Part shown: piece by piece, positions 1-7,609 of the stretch
Position numbering within the stretch: position 1 is the stretch's first letter
How the letters are laid out: every line of letters begins with the position of its first letter
From: Candidatus Atribacteria bacterium
GTDB lineage: Bacteria > Atribacterota > Phoenicimicrobiia > Phoenicimicrobiales > Phoenicimicrobiaceae
NCBI GenBank assembly: GCA_011056645.1
Contig: DSEL01000155.1
Coordinates: 1-41,960, forward strand
Reading direction: 5' to 3'
DNA length: 41,960 nucleotides
Position numbers and translations under genes: made by a program
The notes under the pieces: model-generated
Told to the model about the DNA's origin: nothing
Databases searched by the model: none
What the model saw: only the letters and a program-made list of their open reading frames with translations

Positions 1-999
1 AGACTGCATGATGCGGGCTGCTGGATGATGGTTATTGGTCTGGAAAGCTTCAATCAGCGCTTGTTGGATTTCATGAACAAGGACACAACAGTTGAAATAA
101 ATGTTGAAGCCGTTAAAACCTGCCAGAGTTTAGGTGTTAAGGTTTGGGCTAACGTCATGTATGGATTGCCCACAGAAACCAAAGAAGAAGCACTAGAAAT
201 TTTATACAAAGAGGGAGTAAATGCTTGTATAGTAGCTGGCAGTACCAATGTTCTGCCTGATATTAAAATGAAAAAGTTAAGTCCAAAAATTTTAATAGAC
301 CTTTCTACCCTTAAGGAATTAAGAGGCATAGAAAATAAACAAAACAAAATCTGCATAAAACCTTTGACCACTATTGCCGAATTAACTCATTCAGAGCTTA
401 TACTAAAAGAAAGTAAAGTATTAATTCAATCTGCCGAACAATTTGCTGACCCTCTGGTAAGAAATAATGCCACTATCGGAGGAAATTTAGTTACTGCTTC
501 ACCGGCAGCAGATATGGCAGTGCCTCTCCTTGCCCTTGATGCCCTTATTAAAATAGAAAGTATTGAACAGAAGAGGGAAGTCAAGCTAAAAGAATTTTTC
601 CTTGGACCGGGCAAGACAGTTTTGCAGGATGATGAGATGATGGTAGGAATTGAATTTGAGCAGAGTGACATAAATAAAAATGGATATTTTGTTAAGCTGG
701 GGCAAAGAAAGGCTATGGCTATTGCCATAGCTAGTTTAGCCTTGAACTTAGCAATGAAACAAAACAAAATTATTCAGATTCGTATTGCTATGGGCTCTGT
801 AGCCCCCAGGCCAATTAGGCTGACTGTGGTGGAAAAATTTTTAGAAAATAAAGAAATAAGTAGTAAATTAGTGGAAGAAGCCGTAAGCAAAATAAGAGAA
901 GAAGTCAATCCCATTAGCGATATACGAGCATCTGCTGAATATCGTCGATATATTTCCGGAATCCTTTTCAAGCGAGCACTTGAAAAATTGACTCATTAA
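1..999 (+). CDS. Chimeric ORF: radical-SAM tail fused to xanthine dehydrogenase FAD-binding subunit (5' end outside window)
   Basis: The frame is open to the left edge, so the true start lies outside the window; the first in-frame ATG is at 25. The first ~60 codons (1 to about 185) read like the late barrel of a B12-binding-type radical SAM protein (DAGCWMMVIGLESFNQ, then MYGLPTET). From about 187 the protein becomes the FAD subunit of a molybdenum hydroxylase: EEALEILYKEG, the flavin loop AGSTNVLPD, and ADPLVRNNATIGGNL followed by SPAADMAVPLLALDA. The FAD part is nearly full length (about 270 residues), lacking only the usual first ~10-15 residues. It sits just upstream of the 2Fe-2S and Mo subunits, where an FAD subunit is expected. 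The N-terminal part has no place in that complex, so this looks like a deletion fusion or an assembly join. The ATG at 157 could restart a near-normal FAD subunit, but I see no good ribosome site before it. Confidence 0.85.
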   Translation, partial: RLHDAGCWMMVIGLESFNQRLLDFMNKDTTVEINVEAVKTCQSLGVKVWANVMYGLPTETKEEALEILYKEGVNACIVAGSTNVLPDIKMKKLSPKILIDLSTLKELRGIENKQNKICIKPLTTIAELTHSELILKESKVLIQSAEQFADPLVRNNATIGGNLVTASPAADMAVPLLALDALIKIESIEQKREVKLKEFFLGPGKTVLQDDEMMVGIEFEQSDINKNGYFVKLGQRKAMAIAIASLALNLAMKQNKIIQIRIAMGSVAPRPIRLTVVEKFLENKEISSKLVEEAVSKIREEVNPISDIRASAEYRRYISGILFKRALEKLTH

Positions 1000-1083
1000 A
1001 TAATTAGATATTATTCATTTATTTATTATTTATTATTTTTTACTCATTACTTAATTTATTACTTATCAAAAAGGAGGCTTTAA

Positions 1084-1575
1084 ATGGAAGAATATAGAAT
1101 AGAACTAACCGTAAACGATGAAAAAATAATTGGAACCGCCAAGGCTGAAGAATCTCTGTTAAAATTTTTACGCAGACATGGTTTTAGTGAAGTAAAATGC
1201 GGCTGTGAAAAAGGAGAATGCGGTACTTGTACGGTTATTCTGGATAAAAAAGCTATTAAATCCTGTATTACCTTAGCTCTCCGGGCTGACCACAAAGAAG
1301 TATGGACCGTGAAAGGTATGGAAAAATTAGAATTAGGGAGAAAATTACAGGAAAGTTTTGTTAATCACGGGGCCATACAATGTGGTTTTTGTACCCCGGG
1401 AATGATTCTTACTGCTAAAGATTATTTGGATAAAAATCCACTTCCCAATAGAGAGGAAATTAAAAAAGCAATATCTGGAAATCTATGCAGATGTACCGGA
1501 TATAAGAAGATTGTTGATGCCATTTACGATGTGGCGGGAGAGAATCATAAATTGGGAGGTGATATCGATGTCTGA
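1084..1575 (+). CDS. Molybdenum hydroxylase small subunit, two 2Fe-2S clusters (xanthine dehydrogenase family)
   Basis: This 163-residue iron-sulfur subunit passes electrons from the Mo site to FAD in XDH/CO-dehydrogenase-type enzymes. The N-terminal plant-ferredoxin-like cluster uses C41, C46, C49 and C61 (in CEKGECGTC and a later Cys). The C-terminal helical cluster uses C100 and C103 (CGFCTPG) and C135 and C137 (CRCTGY). Length and motif order match the family. The start is set by AAGGAGG about 6 bases before the ATG. Its last 8 bases overlap the start of the Mo subunit (ATGTCTGA), which indicates coupled translation. An A/T-rich stretch of 84 bases separates it from the FAD gene. Substrate cannot be read from this subunit. 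Confidence 0.95.
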   Translation: MEEYRIELTVNDEKIIGTAKAEESLLKFLRRHGFSEVKCGCEKGECGTCTVILDKKAIKSCITLALRADHKEVWTVKGMEKLELGRKLQESFVNHGAIQCGFCTPGMILTAKDYLDKNPLPNREEIKKAISGNLCRCTGYKKIVDAIYDVAGENHKLGGDIDV

Positions 1576-3871
1576 ATTTAAGATAGTTGGTAAACCCATA
1601 CCCCGGCATGATGCCTGGTCAAAAGTAACCGGAGACCTTAAATACGCTGACGATTTTACTATGCCCGGAATGTTATTTGCCAAAGTTCTTCGCAGCAAAT
1701 ATCCGGCAGCTAAAATTATTTCTATAGATACTGGTAAAGCAGAGCAATTAGATGGCGTAAGAGCTGTTTTAACCGCTAAAGATGTTCCTCACAATGAAAC
1801 AGTAACCAAGTTTGGTCAGAGCACGGAAGTTGGTAAAGGATTTGAAGGTTTATACCGGGTTTTAGCCGAGAAAAAAGTCAGATTTATGGGAGAAGCAGTT
1901 GCTCTGGTTGCTGCCGAGACAGAGGAAATTGCCGAGGAAGCCTTGGATCTAATTGAGGTAAAGTATGAACCCCTCACCGGGGTTTTTGATCCTTTAGAGG
2001 CCATAAAGCCGGGTGCTTATCTGGTGGGAGAAAGCAAGTCCAATATCATAGGCGAATTTGGCTGCCAGCAAGGTGACCTGGAAAAAGGTTTTGCCCAGGC
2101 AGATGTAATAATTGAAGATACCTATAAGGTGCCTTTTGTTGACCATGCTTATTTAGAACCAGAAGCGGGCATTTCCTGGATAGATGATTATGGAATACTT
2201 ATAATCCGGGTAAGTACCCAAGTAATAGAGCACTTTAGAGATGTAGCTGATGTATTGGGTTTGCCCCATAATAAAGTCCGATATATAGGGACTATGATGG
2301 GCGGAGGTTTTGGCGGTAAAGAAGATATTACCGTGGAAACTTATTTGGCTCTGCTTACCTGGAAGACTAAGAAACCGGTAAGATTAGTTTATACCCGCGA
2401 AGAATCTATCTTGTGCCATAGCAAAAGACATCCTTTAGTGATGAAGTATAAAGTTGGCGCGAAAAAAGATGGTAAGCTTATCGCTTTAGATGCGGACTTA
2501 ATATCTGATGCCGGCGCCTATCCTTACTTAAGTCCCTGGGTCACTTTATACGCAACGGTTAATGCAGCCGGTCCTTATTGTATTCCCAATGTGAAAGTCA
2601 GAGCTCATTGTGTATTAACTAACAATACTTTTACCAGTGCTAACAGAGGATTTGGAGCCCCCCAACCTAATTTTGCTTATGAAAGCATTATGGATGAATT
2701 ATCTCATAAACTGAATATAGACCCTCTGGAAATCAGGCGTAGAAATTGCCTTACTACCGGAAAAGCTTTGGCGACAACCGGTCAGGTCTTCAAGACCTAT
2801 GTTGCTCTTCCGGAAGTTGCCGAAAAAGCCTGGAAAGCTCTGGGAGAGTCTACTGAATGTAAAAAAGATGAAGGCAGAAAAATAGGACGAGGATTAGCAA
2901 TTGGGTTGATGAGCTATGGCCGGATGACCTTTCTTCATGACTCTTCCCGCTGCTACGTAAGGTTGGAGTCAGACGGGAGTATATTGATTAGATCCGGGAT
3001 ACCTGATTTAGGAGGGGGGCAGATTTCTTTACTCTGTCAGATTGTTGCTGAAGAACTGGGAGTGCCTACGTCCCGGGTAAAGATTTACCATAGCGATACC
3101 GCATTGACCCCTCTTGCCGGAACCACCACTGCTACTCGACAGACCTATATGTCCGGGAATGCAACTCTTAAAGCTGCCCGAGAAATAAGAAACAGAATTT
3201 TGAATAAAGCTGCGGAAATATTAAATGTTAATCAAGATAAATTAGATCTTATTAATGAAAAAGTTATAGTTAACTATGATCCCTCGCAATATGTTCCTTT
3301 AGTAAAAGTGATACAGGTTTGCAATGCGGATGGAATAGAGTTGTTTTGTGAAGCCCAATTTAATGCCCCCTCTACCATGGTGCCTGACTTATCTAATATA
3401 AGAGGGATGACCTTTCCTGATTTTACTTTCGGAGCCCAGGCAGTAGAAATAGCTGTGGATACGGAAACCGGGCAGGTTGAAATCTTAAAACTTGTAACCT
3501 GTTATGATGTGGGAAAAGCTATTAATCCTTTAAGTGTAGAAGGCCAGATGGAGGGTGGTTCTATCTATGGAATGGGCTATGCCCTGACCGAAGAGGTTAT
3601 TATGGAAAAGGGAATGACCATGACCCCCTCTTTTGCTGAGTATATTATTCCTACAGCGGCTGATGTGCCTGATGTAAAGGCGATTCTGGTAGAATCAGGC
3701 GGAGGATTAGGTCCTTACGGAGCTAAAGGAATCGGTGAGCCTTCCTGCAGTATAATTGCTCCGGCTATCTTGAATGCTATTTATGATGCAGTTGGTGTGA
3801 GAATTAAGAGTTTACCGGCAACTCCGGAGAAAATAATAAGGGCTTTAAAGAGTGATTATTTTAGGAAATAG
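1568..3871 (+). CDS. Molybdenum hydroxylase large (Mo-cofactor) subunit, xanthine dehydrogenase family
   Basis: This 767-residue catalytic subunit binds the molybdopterin cofactor and hydroxylates an N-heterocycle or aldehyde. The ATG at 1568 is chosen because GGAGG precedes it and the resulting N-terminus (MSEFKIVGKPIPRHDAWSKVTG) is standard for the family; the frame is open about 19 codons further up without support. Family signatures are the Moco-binding GGGFGGKED at residues 245-253, NRGFGAPQ (substrate-side Arg), GTTTATRQTYMSGNA, and the catalytic Glu in GAKGIGEPS at E724. The loop that often reads GQG in xanthine dehydrogenases reads DLGGGQ here. The downstream yqeC/mocA/yqeB/yedE set suggests it is a selenium-dependent hydroxylase with a labile Se ligand rather than selenocysteine; no in-frame UGA is seen. 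Purine, xanthine or nicotinate-like substrates are possible and cannot be separated from sequence alone. Confidence 0.93.
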   Translation: MSEFKIVGKPIPRHDAWSKVTGDLKYADDFTMPGMLFAKVLRSKYPAAKIISIDTGKAEQLDGVRAVLTAKDVPHNETVTKFGQSTEVGKGFEGLYRVLAEKKVRFMGEAVALVAAETEEIAEEALDLIEVKYEPLTGVFDPLEAIKPGAYLVGESKSNIIGEFGCQQGDLEKGFAQADVIIEDTYKVPFVDHAYLEPEAGISWIDDYGILIIRVSTQVIEHFRDVADVLGLPHNKVRYIGTMMGGGFGGKEDITVETYLALLTWKTKKPVRLVYTREESILCHSKRHPLVMKYKVGAKKDGKLIALDADLISDAGAYPYLSPWVTLYATVNAAGPYCIPNVKVRAHCVLTNNTFTSANRGFGAPQPNFAYESIMDELSHKLNIDPLEIRRRNCLTTGKALATTGQVFKTYVALPEVAEKAWKALGESTECKKDEGRKIGRGLAIGLMSYGRMTFLHDSSRCYVRLESDGSILIRSGIPDLGGGQISLLCQIVAEELGVPTSRVKIYHSDTALTPLAGTTTATRQTYMSGNATLKAAREIRNRILNKAAEILNVNQDKLDLINEKVIVNYDPSQYVPLVKVIQVCNADGIELFCEAQFNAPSTMVPDLSNIRGMTFPDFTFGAQAVEIAVDTETGQVEILKLVTCYDVGKAINPLSVEGQMEGGSIYGMGYALTEEVIMEKGMTMTPSFAEYIIPTAADVPDVKAILVESGGGLGPYGAKGIGEPSCSIIAPAILNAIYDAVGVRIKSLPATPEKIIRALKSDYFRK

Positions 3872-3873
3872 GA

Positions 3874-3888
3874 AAAACAGAGAACCGT
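3874..3888. repeat. 15-bp direct repeat, left copy
   Basis: The sequence AAAACAGAGAACCGT occurs here, just after the xdh stop codon, and again at 4775-4789, just after the methyltransferase. The two copies are identical, 901 bases apart and in the same orientation, and they bracket one gene. The core resembles the AGAGAACCGTC motifs seen at the ends of some REP/IS200-like elements, from memory only. Confidence 0.6.
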
Positions 3889-3913
3889 CACCTGTTTTAG
3901 CAAAGAGGTAGTC

Positions 3914-4741
3914 ATGGATAAAGAAAAAGTAAAGCTTCGGAATGAAAAAGAGACTCTATTGATACCGCTTTATTGCAAGTATCTAGAAAGCCAAAAAGAT
4001 TCGCCGATTATCAAAGATGAAAAAGCAATCGAAATGGTCAATAGTATTGAATATGATTATGAACAATTACAAATTCCCAAACAAACCTATGTTACAATCT
4101 GTCTGAGAGTAAAACAATTTGATAATTATGTTAATAATTTCTTAATGGCTGAACCTGATAGTATTGTTATTCATTTAGGATGTGGTCTTGATAACCGATT
4201 TAAGCGGGTTGATAATAATGCAGTTGAATGGTATGACTTGGATTTTCCGGAAGTAATCGAATTACGGAAGCATTTTTATCAGGAGACAGAAAGATATCAT
4301 TTTATTTCATCACCGGTTATGGAATTGAATTGGTTAGACAGCATAAATGCTAAAAATAAATGGGTAATCATTCTGGCAGAAGGTTTATTCATGTACCTGA
4401 AAGAAGAGGAGGTAAAATTATTATTTCAAAGTTTCCAAAATAAATTTTCCATTAATACTATTATTTTTGATAGTTATAGTGCGCTTACAGCAAAAAGCAT
4501 AAAAAACCATCCCTCAATTAAAAAAACGGGTGCAGTTATTCGTTGGGGAATTGATAACGCAAAGGATATCGAATCATGGGGCAATAAAATATATCTCAAA
4601 GAGGAATGGTATTTCACGCAATCTGATGAGATCAACAAATTGGATATCGGTTACAGAATTCTATTTAAATTAATGAGTTTATTTCCGATGGCACGAAAAG
4701 CACATCGCATATTAGTATTTCAAATCGGAGATATTAAATGA
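3914..4741 (+). CDS. Class I SAM-dependent methyltransferase, leucine carboxyl methyltransferase / TcmP-like family
   Basis: A 275-residue protein of the LCM (PF04072-type) fold. The SAM-binding glycine motif is HLGCGLDNRF at residues 88-96, followed by WYDLDFPEVIELRK (acidic strand end) and the family block VIILAEGLFMYLKEEEV. The length fits TcmP/Ppm2-like bacterial members, which O-methylate carboxylates or small metabolites; the substrate here is unknown. A weak ribosome site (AAGAGG) precedes the ATG. The gene lies inside a block that interrupts the xdh maturation operon and is flanked by identical 15-bp repeats, so it is probably an acquired cargo gene. The reading frame stays open for 78 more codons after its TGA. 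Confidence 0.82.
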   Translation: MDKEKVKLRNEKETLLIPLYCKYLESQKDSPIIKDEKAIEMVNSIEYDYEQLQIPKQTYVTICLRVKQFDNYVNNFLMAEPDSIVIHLGCGLDNRFKRVDNNAVEWYDLDFPEVIELRKHFYQETERYHFISSPVMELNWLDSINAKNKWVIILAEGLFMYLKEEEVKLLFQSFQNKFSINTIIFDSYSALTAKSIKNHPSIKKTGAVIRWGIDNAKDIESWGNKIYLKEEWYFTQSDEINKLDIGYRILFKLMSLFPMARKAHRILVFQIGDIK

Positions 4742-4978
4742 AAGTATCAGTTTATTGTTAGATCTTTCGAGCATAAAACAGAGAACCGTTGTACTAGCTC
4801 AATAAATAAATTTATCCGGTTACCAAGGTTTAAGCAGAACTATAAAAAATTATCTCTTCAATTTCAAAAAAGAATCAATCAAGCCTACTTACAAATGGAA
4901 AGAGATTTGAAACACCTTTCTTTGGATACAAAAAAACTTAAAAGGAACAAATTCTATTTGGGAGGCGAGGGCTTCTAA
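4742..4978 (+). other. Open frame of 78 codons without a start, directly after and in frame with the methyltransferase stop
   Basis: The codons after the TGA at 4739-4741 stay open until TAA at 4976-4978. The peptide is basic and helical in look (for example KKLSLQFQKRINQAYLQ). I do not recognise it. There is no ribosome site, and the only in-frame ATG is at 4894. It may be the remnant of a truncated gene, or chance in A/T-rich DNA. Confidence 0.25.
4775..4789. repeat. 15-bp direct repeat, right copy
   Basis: AAAACAGAGAACCGT, identical to 3874-3888. Together the copies mark the likely edges of a mobilised or duplicated segment carrying the methyltransferase. Confidence 0.6.
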
Positions 4979-5059
4979 AAGCTTCGGTAATTACGACCCC
5001 CTGTTTTTAGTCAATTTTTAGCTCCCCAAAATCACAAAACCATTGTAAAGAGCCACTTT

Positions 5060-5087
5060 CAATTTTTGGAGGGGTGAAAATTTAGCT
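5060..5087. repeat. Short imperfect direct repeat, copy 1
   Basis: The core TTTTTGGAGGGGTGAAAA followed by TTTAGCT matches, with a few changes, the unit at 5096-5122 (TTTTTGAGGGGTAAAA followed by CCATAGCT). The units start 36 bases apart. They look like binding-site iterons of a lost mobile-element end. Confidence 0.45.
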
Positions 5088-5095
5088 AAAAAAAG

Positions 5096-5122
5096 CCATT
5101 TTTGAGGGGTAAAACCATAGCT
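5096..5122. repeat. Short imperfect direct repeat, copy 2
   Basis: The core TTTTTGAGGGGTAAAA followed by CCATAGCT is the partner of 5060-5087. Confidence 0.45.
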
Positions 5123-5399
5123 CGACTTAAAATAATGCGCCAAAAGCGATATCTCGCATTCTGACTCTAAAATCCTTATATTATAAGGCTTTTCTCTTGC
5201 TATAAATTAGTTAAAATCATAAACTTTAAGCTCCTGCCCTCTTCTTGATCTTCCCCAGGAGTCCTAAAGAAGAAAATCCTCAAGGAGCGTGGGGTATGAT
5301 GAATAGATATATTAGCGTCTTTAAGAATGAACCTTAAGAGAGAGAAGTCGAGATTTTATTGTTGAAAGTGACTTTTTTCAAGTCTTATCTAAAATAGTC

Positions 5400-5428
5400 T
5401 TGACTTTTTTCGAATTAATTAGTATTAT
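5400..5428 (+). promoter_or_regulatory. Sigma-70-type promoter giving a probably leaderless transcript
   Basis: TTGACT (5400-5405), a 17-base spacer and TATTAT (5423-5428) form a near-consensus promoter. The expected start of transcription (about 5434-5437) coincides with the ATG at 5436 of the ATPase gene, and no ribosome-binding site precedes that ATG. The gene is therefore probably read from a leaderless mRNA. Confidence 0.6.
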
Positions 5429-5435
5429 GGGTGCT

Positions 5436-6653
5436 ATGAAAGAGAGAATACTTTATCAGAAAATATGGCAAAAGCTATCATCTTATAAAAATATGGTATT
5501 TTTGTCCGGTCCCAGGCAAAGCGGAAAAACGACCTTTGCAAAGATAATTGCCAGAGATTTTAAAAATCAAGTTTACTTTAATTGGGATGATATTCCTAGC
5601 AAGAGAACATTGATACGGGATCCTTACTTCTTTGAGAAAGTCGACCGGATGGATGAATCGATTCCTTTGGTTATTTTTGATGAAATTCATAAATACAGCA
5701 ATTGGAAGAATTACCTCAAGGGAGTTTATGACAGATTTGCTGAAGAATATAAGATTCTTGTCACCGGTAGCGGTAGATTAGATTTGTATCAAGAAGGTGG
5801 AGATTCCCTGGCTGGCAGATATATGAAATTTCATCTATTGCCTTTTACCTATTCAGAATTGATAAATAAACAAAACTCGATAACGGATTTCATAAGCAAT
5901 CCCTTTCATTTTCAAGAGGATAATCAAACGGACTATGGTCTGTGGGATGATCTTTTTGAACTTAGTGGATTCCCTGAACCGTTTTTGAAAGGGGAAAAGG
6001 ATTTTTACCGATTATGGTCAAACAATTATCAGCACCAGTTAATTCGGGAAGATATTCGAGATTTAACTCAAATCAAAAAGTTTGATTCCCTGGAAATTTT
6101 GTATTCCCTCTTACCGCTAAAGGTAGGTAATCCTCTTTCTTTAAGTTCATTAAATTCAGATGTCCAAGTATCTGTGGACAGTGTCAAAACCTGGCTCGAA
6201 GTATTTGAGATCCATTATTTGATATTTCGAATATCACCATGGACACATAAAATTTCCCGGGCAATTAAAAAGGAAAAAAAGGTTTATCTTTTTGACTATG
6301 CACAAATAAATGATCGAAGTATACGTTTTGAGAATATGATTGGCTTAGAGTTATACAGGGCAATTTTTAATTGGAACGATTTGGGATTAGGATATTTTTC
6401 CCTGCATTATATTCGCAATAAAGAAAAAGAAGAAGTTGATTTTCTTATTTGTAAAGATCATTATCCTATATTGCTGATTGAATGTAAATTATCAGATGAA
6501 AATATCTCCAATAGCTTGATTAAATTTCAGAATACGCTCAATATACCTGCAATTCAGTTGGTAAATAAACCACATGTTGGAAGAATGGTAACCAATCAAA
6601 AAAATAAGAGTTTAATTATATCTGCTCCCAGGTGGTTATCCTTTTTGCCGTGA
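5436..6653 (+). CDS. DUF4143-type AAA ATPase (archaeal-like ATPase with C-terminal PD-(D/E)XK-like domain)
   Basis: A 405-residue P-loop ATPase. The Walker A motif is GPRQSGKTT (residues 25-33), the Walker B region is LVIFDEIHK, and the sensor-like block ILVTGSGRLDLYQEGGDSLAGRY is diagnostic of this family. The C-terminal DUF4143 part ends with EEVDFLICK and LLIECKLSD, a nuclease-fold-like core (D, then E-x-K). Such proteins are common, often strain-variable genes of unknown role, sometimes linked to mobile DNA or defence. In-frame TTG (5400) and ATG (5427) codons lie upstream, but they overlap the promoter elements, so ATG 5436 is preferred. It lies in the inserted block between the xdh operon and yqeC and is probably foreign to that operon. 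Confidence 0.85.
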   Translation: MKERILYQKIWQKLSSYKNMVFLSGPRQSGKTTFAKIIARDFKNQVYFNWDDIPSKRTLIRDPYFFEKVDRMDESIPLVIFDEIHKYSNWKNYLKGVYDRFAEEYKILVTGSGRLDLYQEGGDSLAGRYMKFHLLPFTYSELINKQNSITDFISNPFHFQEDNQTDYGLWDDLFELSGFPEPFLKGEKDFYRLWSNNYQHQLIREDIRDLTQIKKFDSLEILYSLLPLKVGNPLSLSSLNSDVQVSVDSVKTWLEVFEIHYLIFRISPWTHKISRAIKKEKKVYLFDYAQINDRSIRFENMIGLELYRAIFNWNDLGLGYFSLHYIRNKEKEEVDFLICKDHYPILLIECKLSDENISNSLIKFQNTLNIPAIQLVNKPHVGRMVTNQKNKSLIISAPRWLSFLP

Positions 6654-6728
6654 TGTTTGGTTGTGCAGGTGAGAATCGGTTCGGAGAAAATAATCAGAGC
6701 TTTAAAAAAAGATTACTTTAAAAAATAA
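6652..6728 (+). pseudogene. Relic of a second xdh Mo-subunit 3' end
   Basis: After the ATPase stop, the frame ending in TAA at 6726-6728 reads VQVRIGSEKIIRALKKDYFKK. This matches the last residues of the Mo subunit at 3790-3871 (VGVRI, then PEKIIRALKSDYFRK), with about seven residues lost between VRI and SEK. The DNA is also clearly related (for example GAGAAAATAAT in both). It has no start or domain and cannot be functional. It shows that a Mo-hydroxylase gene once ended directly upstream of yqeC. Confidence 0.75.
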
Positions 6729-6799
6729 ACTATGTATCCCTTAAAAACCTTTGTTTAAAAAGTTAAATTACTATCATAATTAAATAAGGATTGAATAAA

Positions 6800-7609
6800 A
6801 TGTTAATCAGTGAGGCGTTAGATCTAAAAGAAAAGGCCTTTATATCTTTAGTAGGAGCCGGAGGGAAGAGCACCCTTTTTAATCGATTAGCCGAAGAGCT
6901 GCTTCTTAAAAATAAGCGGATGATCCTAACTGCTACTACTAAGATGTTTACCTGGCAGTTGGCTCCTTTTATAAAAAAGGGCAAATTAGTTGAAGGCCAC
7001 GACGAAGAGTCCATTCGGAAATTGGTTAAACAATACTTTTCTATGAAAAGTAAAAACGGTAAATTGGTAGTTATTGGAGAGAAGATCGAGGATAATGGAG
7101 AGGAAAAAGTATCCGGTCCGCCCCCTGACTGGTTGGATAAAGGGTGGAAGGATAAGTTGGCCGATTATTTCTTGGTAGAAGCTGATGGGGCAGCGGGGAG
7201 ACCGGTAAAAGCCCCGGCGTCTCACGAACCGGTCATTCCTTTATCGACTACAGATTTAATCGGAGTGATTGGTCTTGATGCCCTGGGTCTTTCTTTGAGG
7301 GAAGAAAGTGTTTTTCGTTCTGAAATTTTCTCTCAGCTGACCGGAGTAAAATTGGGAGAAAGGATTGGGATGGAAGCTTTATCTCTTTTAATCTGCCATC
7401 CCGAAGGTTTATTTAAAGGAACCCCTCCGGGTTGCCGCCGCCATCTTTTTATTAATAAAGTAGAAAACTCTAAAGATCTAAAAAAGGCAGAAGAATTGAC
7501 TTTCCAGGTTTTAAAAATCTGTCATCGAAAAATAAGTAATATAATCATTGGAGCAGCGAATCAGAAGGAAGTGGTAGCTGAAGTGATCAGAGAGGAAAAA
7601 ACGCCATGA
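6800..7609 (+). CDS. yqeC: Selenium-dependent hydroxylase accessory protein YqeC
   Basis: A 269-residue P-loop protein of the YqeC family found with selenium-dependent molybdenum hydroxylases. It has Walker A GAGGKST (residues 19-25), TATTKMF, the family core FLVEADGAAGRPVKAPASHEPVIP, and GVIGLDALG. Its exact step is not established; it is thought to help insert or prepare the Se-modified molybdenum cofactor. ATG 6800 is preferred over the in-frame TTG at 6791 because AAGGA at 6786-6790 is well spaced only for the ATG. The stop overlaps the next start (ATGA), so translation of the two is coupled. Confidence 0.92.
   Translation: MLISEALDLKEKAFISLVGAGGKSTLFNRLAEELLLKNKRMILTATTKMFTWQLAPFIKKGKLVEGHDEESIRKLVKQYFSMKSKNGKLVVIGEKIEDNGEEKVSGPPPDWLDKGWKDKLADYFLVEADGAAGRPVKAPASHEPVIPLSTTDLIGVIGLDALGLSLREESVFRSEIFSQLTGVKLGERIGMEALSLLICHPEGLFKGTPPGCRRHLFINKVENSKDLKKAEELTFQVLKICHRKISNIIIGAANQKEVVAEVIREEKTP

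Larger units (their letters stand above)
4979..5399. other. Non-coding, repeat-bearing stretch, probably an insertion-sequence relic
   Basis: No credible gene is visible. The stretch has two related direct repeats (5060-5087 and 5096-5122) and a related inverted version near 5010-5030 (AATTTTTAGCTCCCCAAAA). There is a perfect 15-bp palindrome CCTTATATTATAAGG at 5174-5188 and an imperfect inverted pair (AAAGAGCCACTTTCAA near 5047 against TTGAAAGTGACTTTTT near 5363). Serial short repeats next to an element end are typical of transposase-binding ends, as in IS21-type elements. No transposase gene remains, so assignment to a family is a guess. Confidence 0.35.

Noticed and set aside
1000-1083. 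Terminator or promoter between the FAD and 2Fe-2S genes
   Set aside because: The stretch is almost pure A/T (TTATTTATTATTT-like); apparent hairpins and -10 boxes are not above chance.
1511-1567. Upstream extension of the Mo-subunit frame into the 2Fe-2S gene
   Set aside because: The family N-terminus begins at ATG 1568 with GGAGG before it; the extra codons overlap the conserved Fe-S gene.
1568-3871. Selenocysteine in the Mo-hydroxylase subunit
   Set aside because: The frame has no internal UGA. Selenium in this enzyme class is a labile ligand, not selenocysteine.
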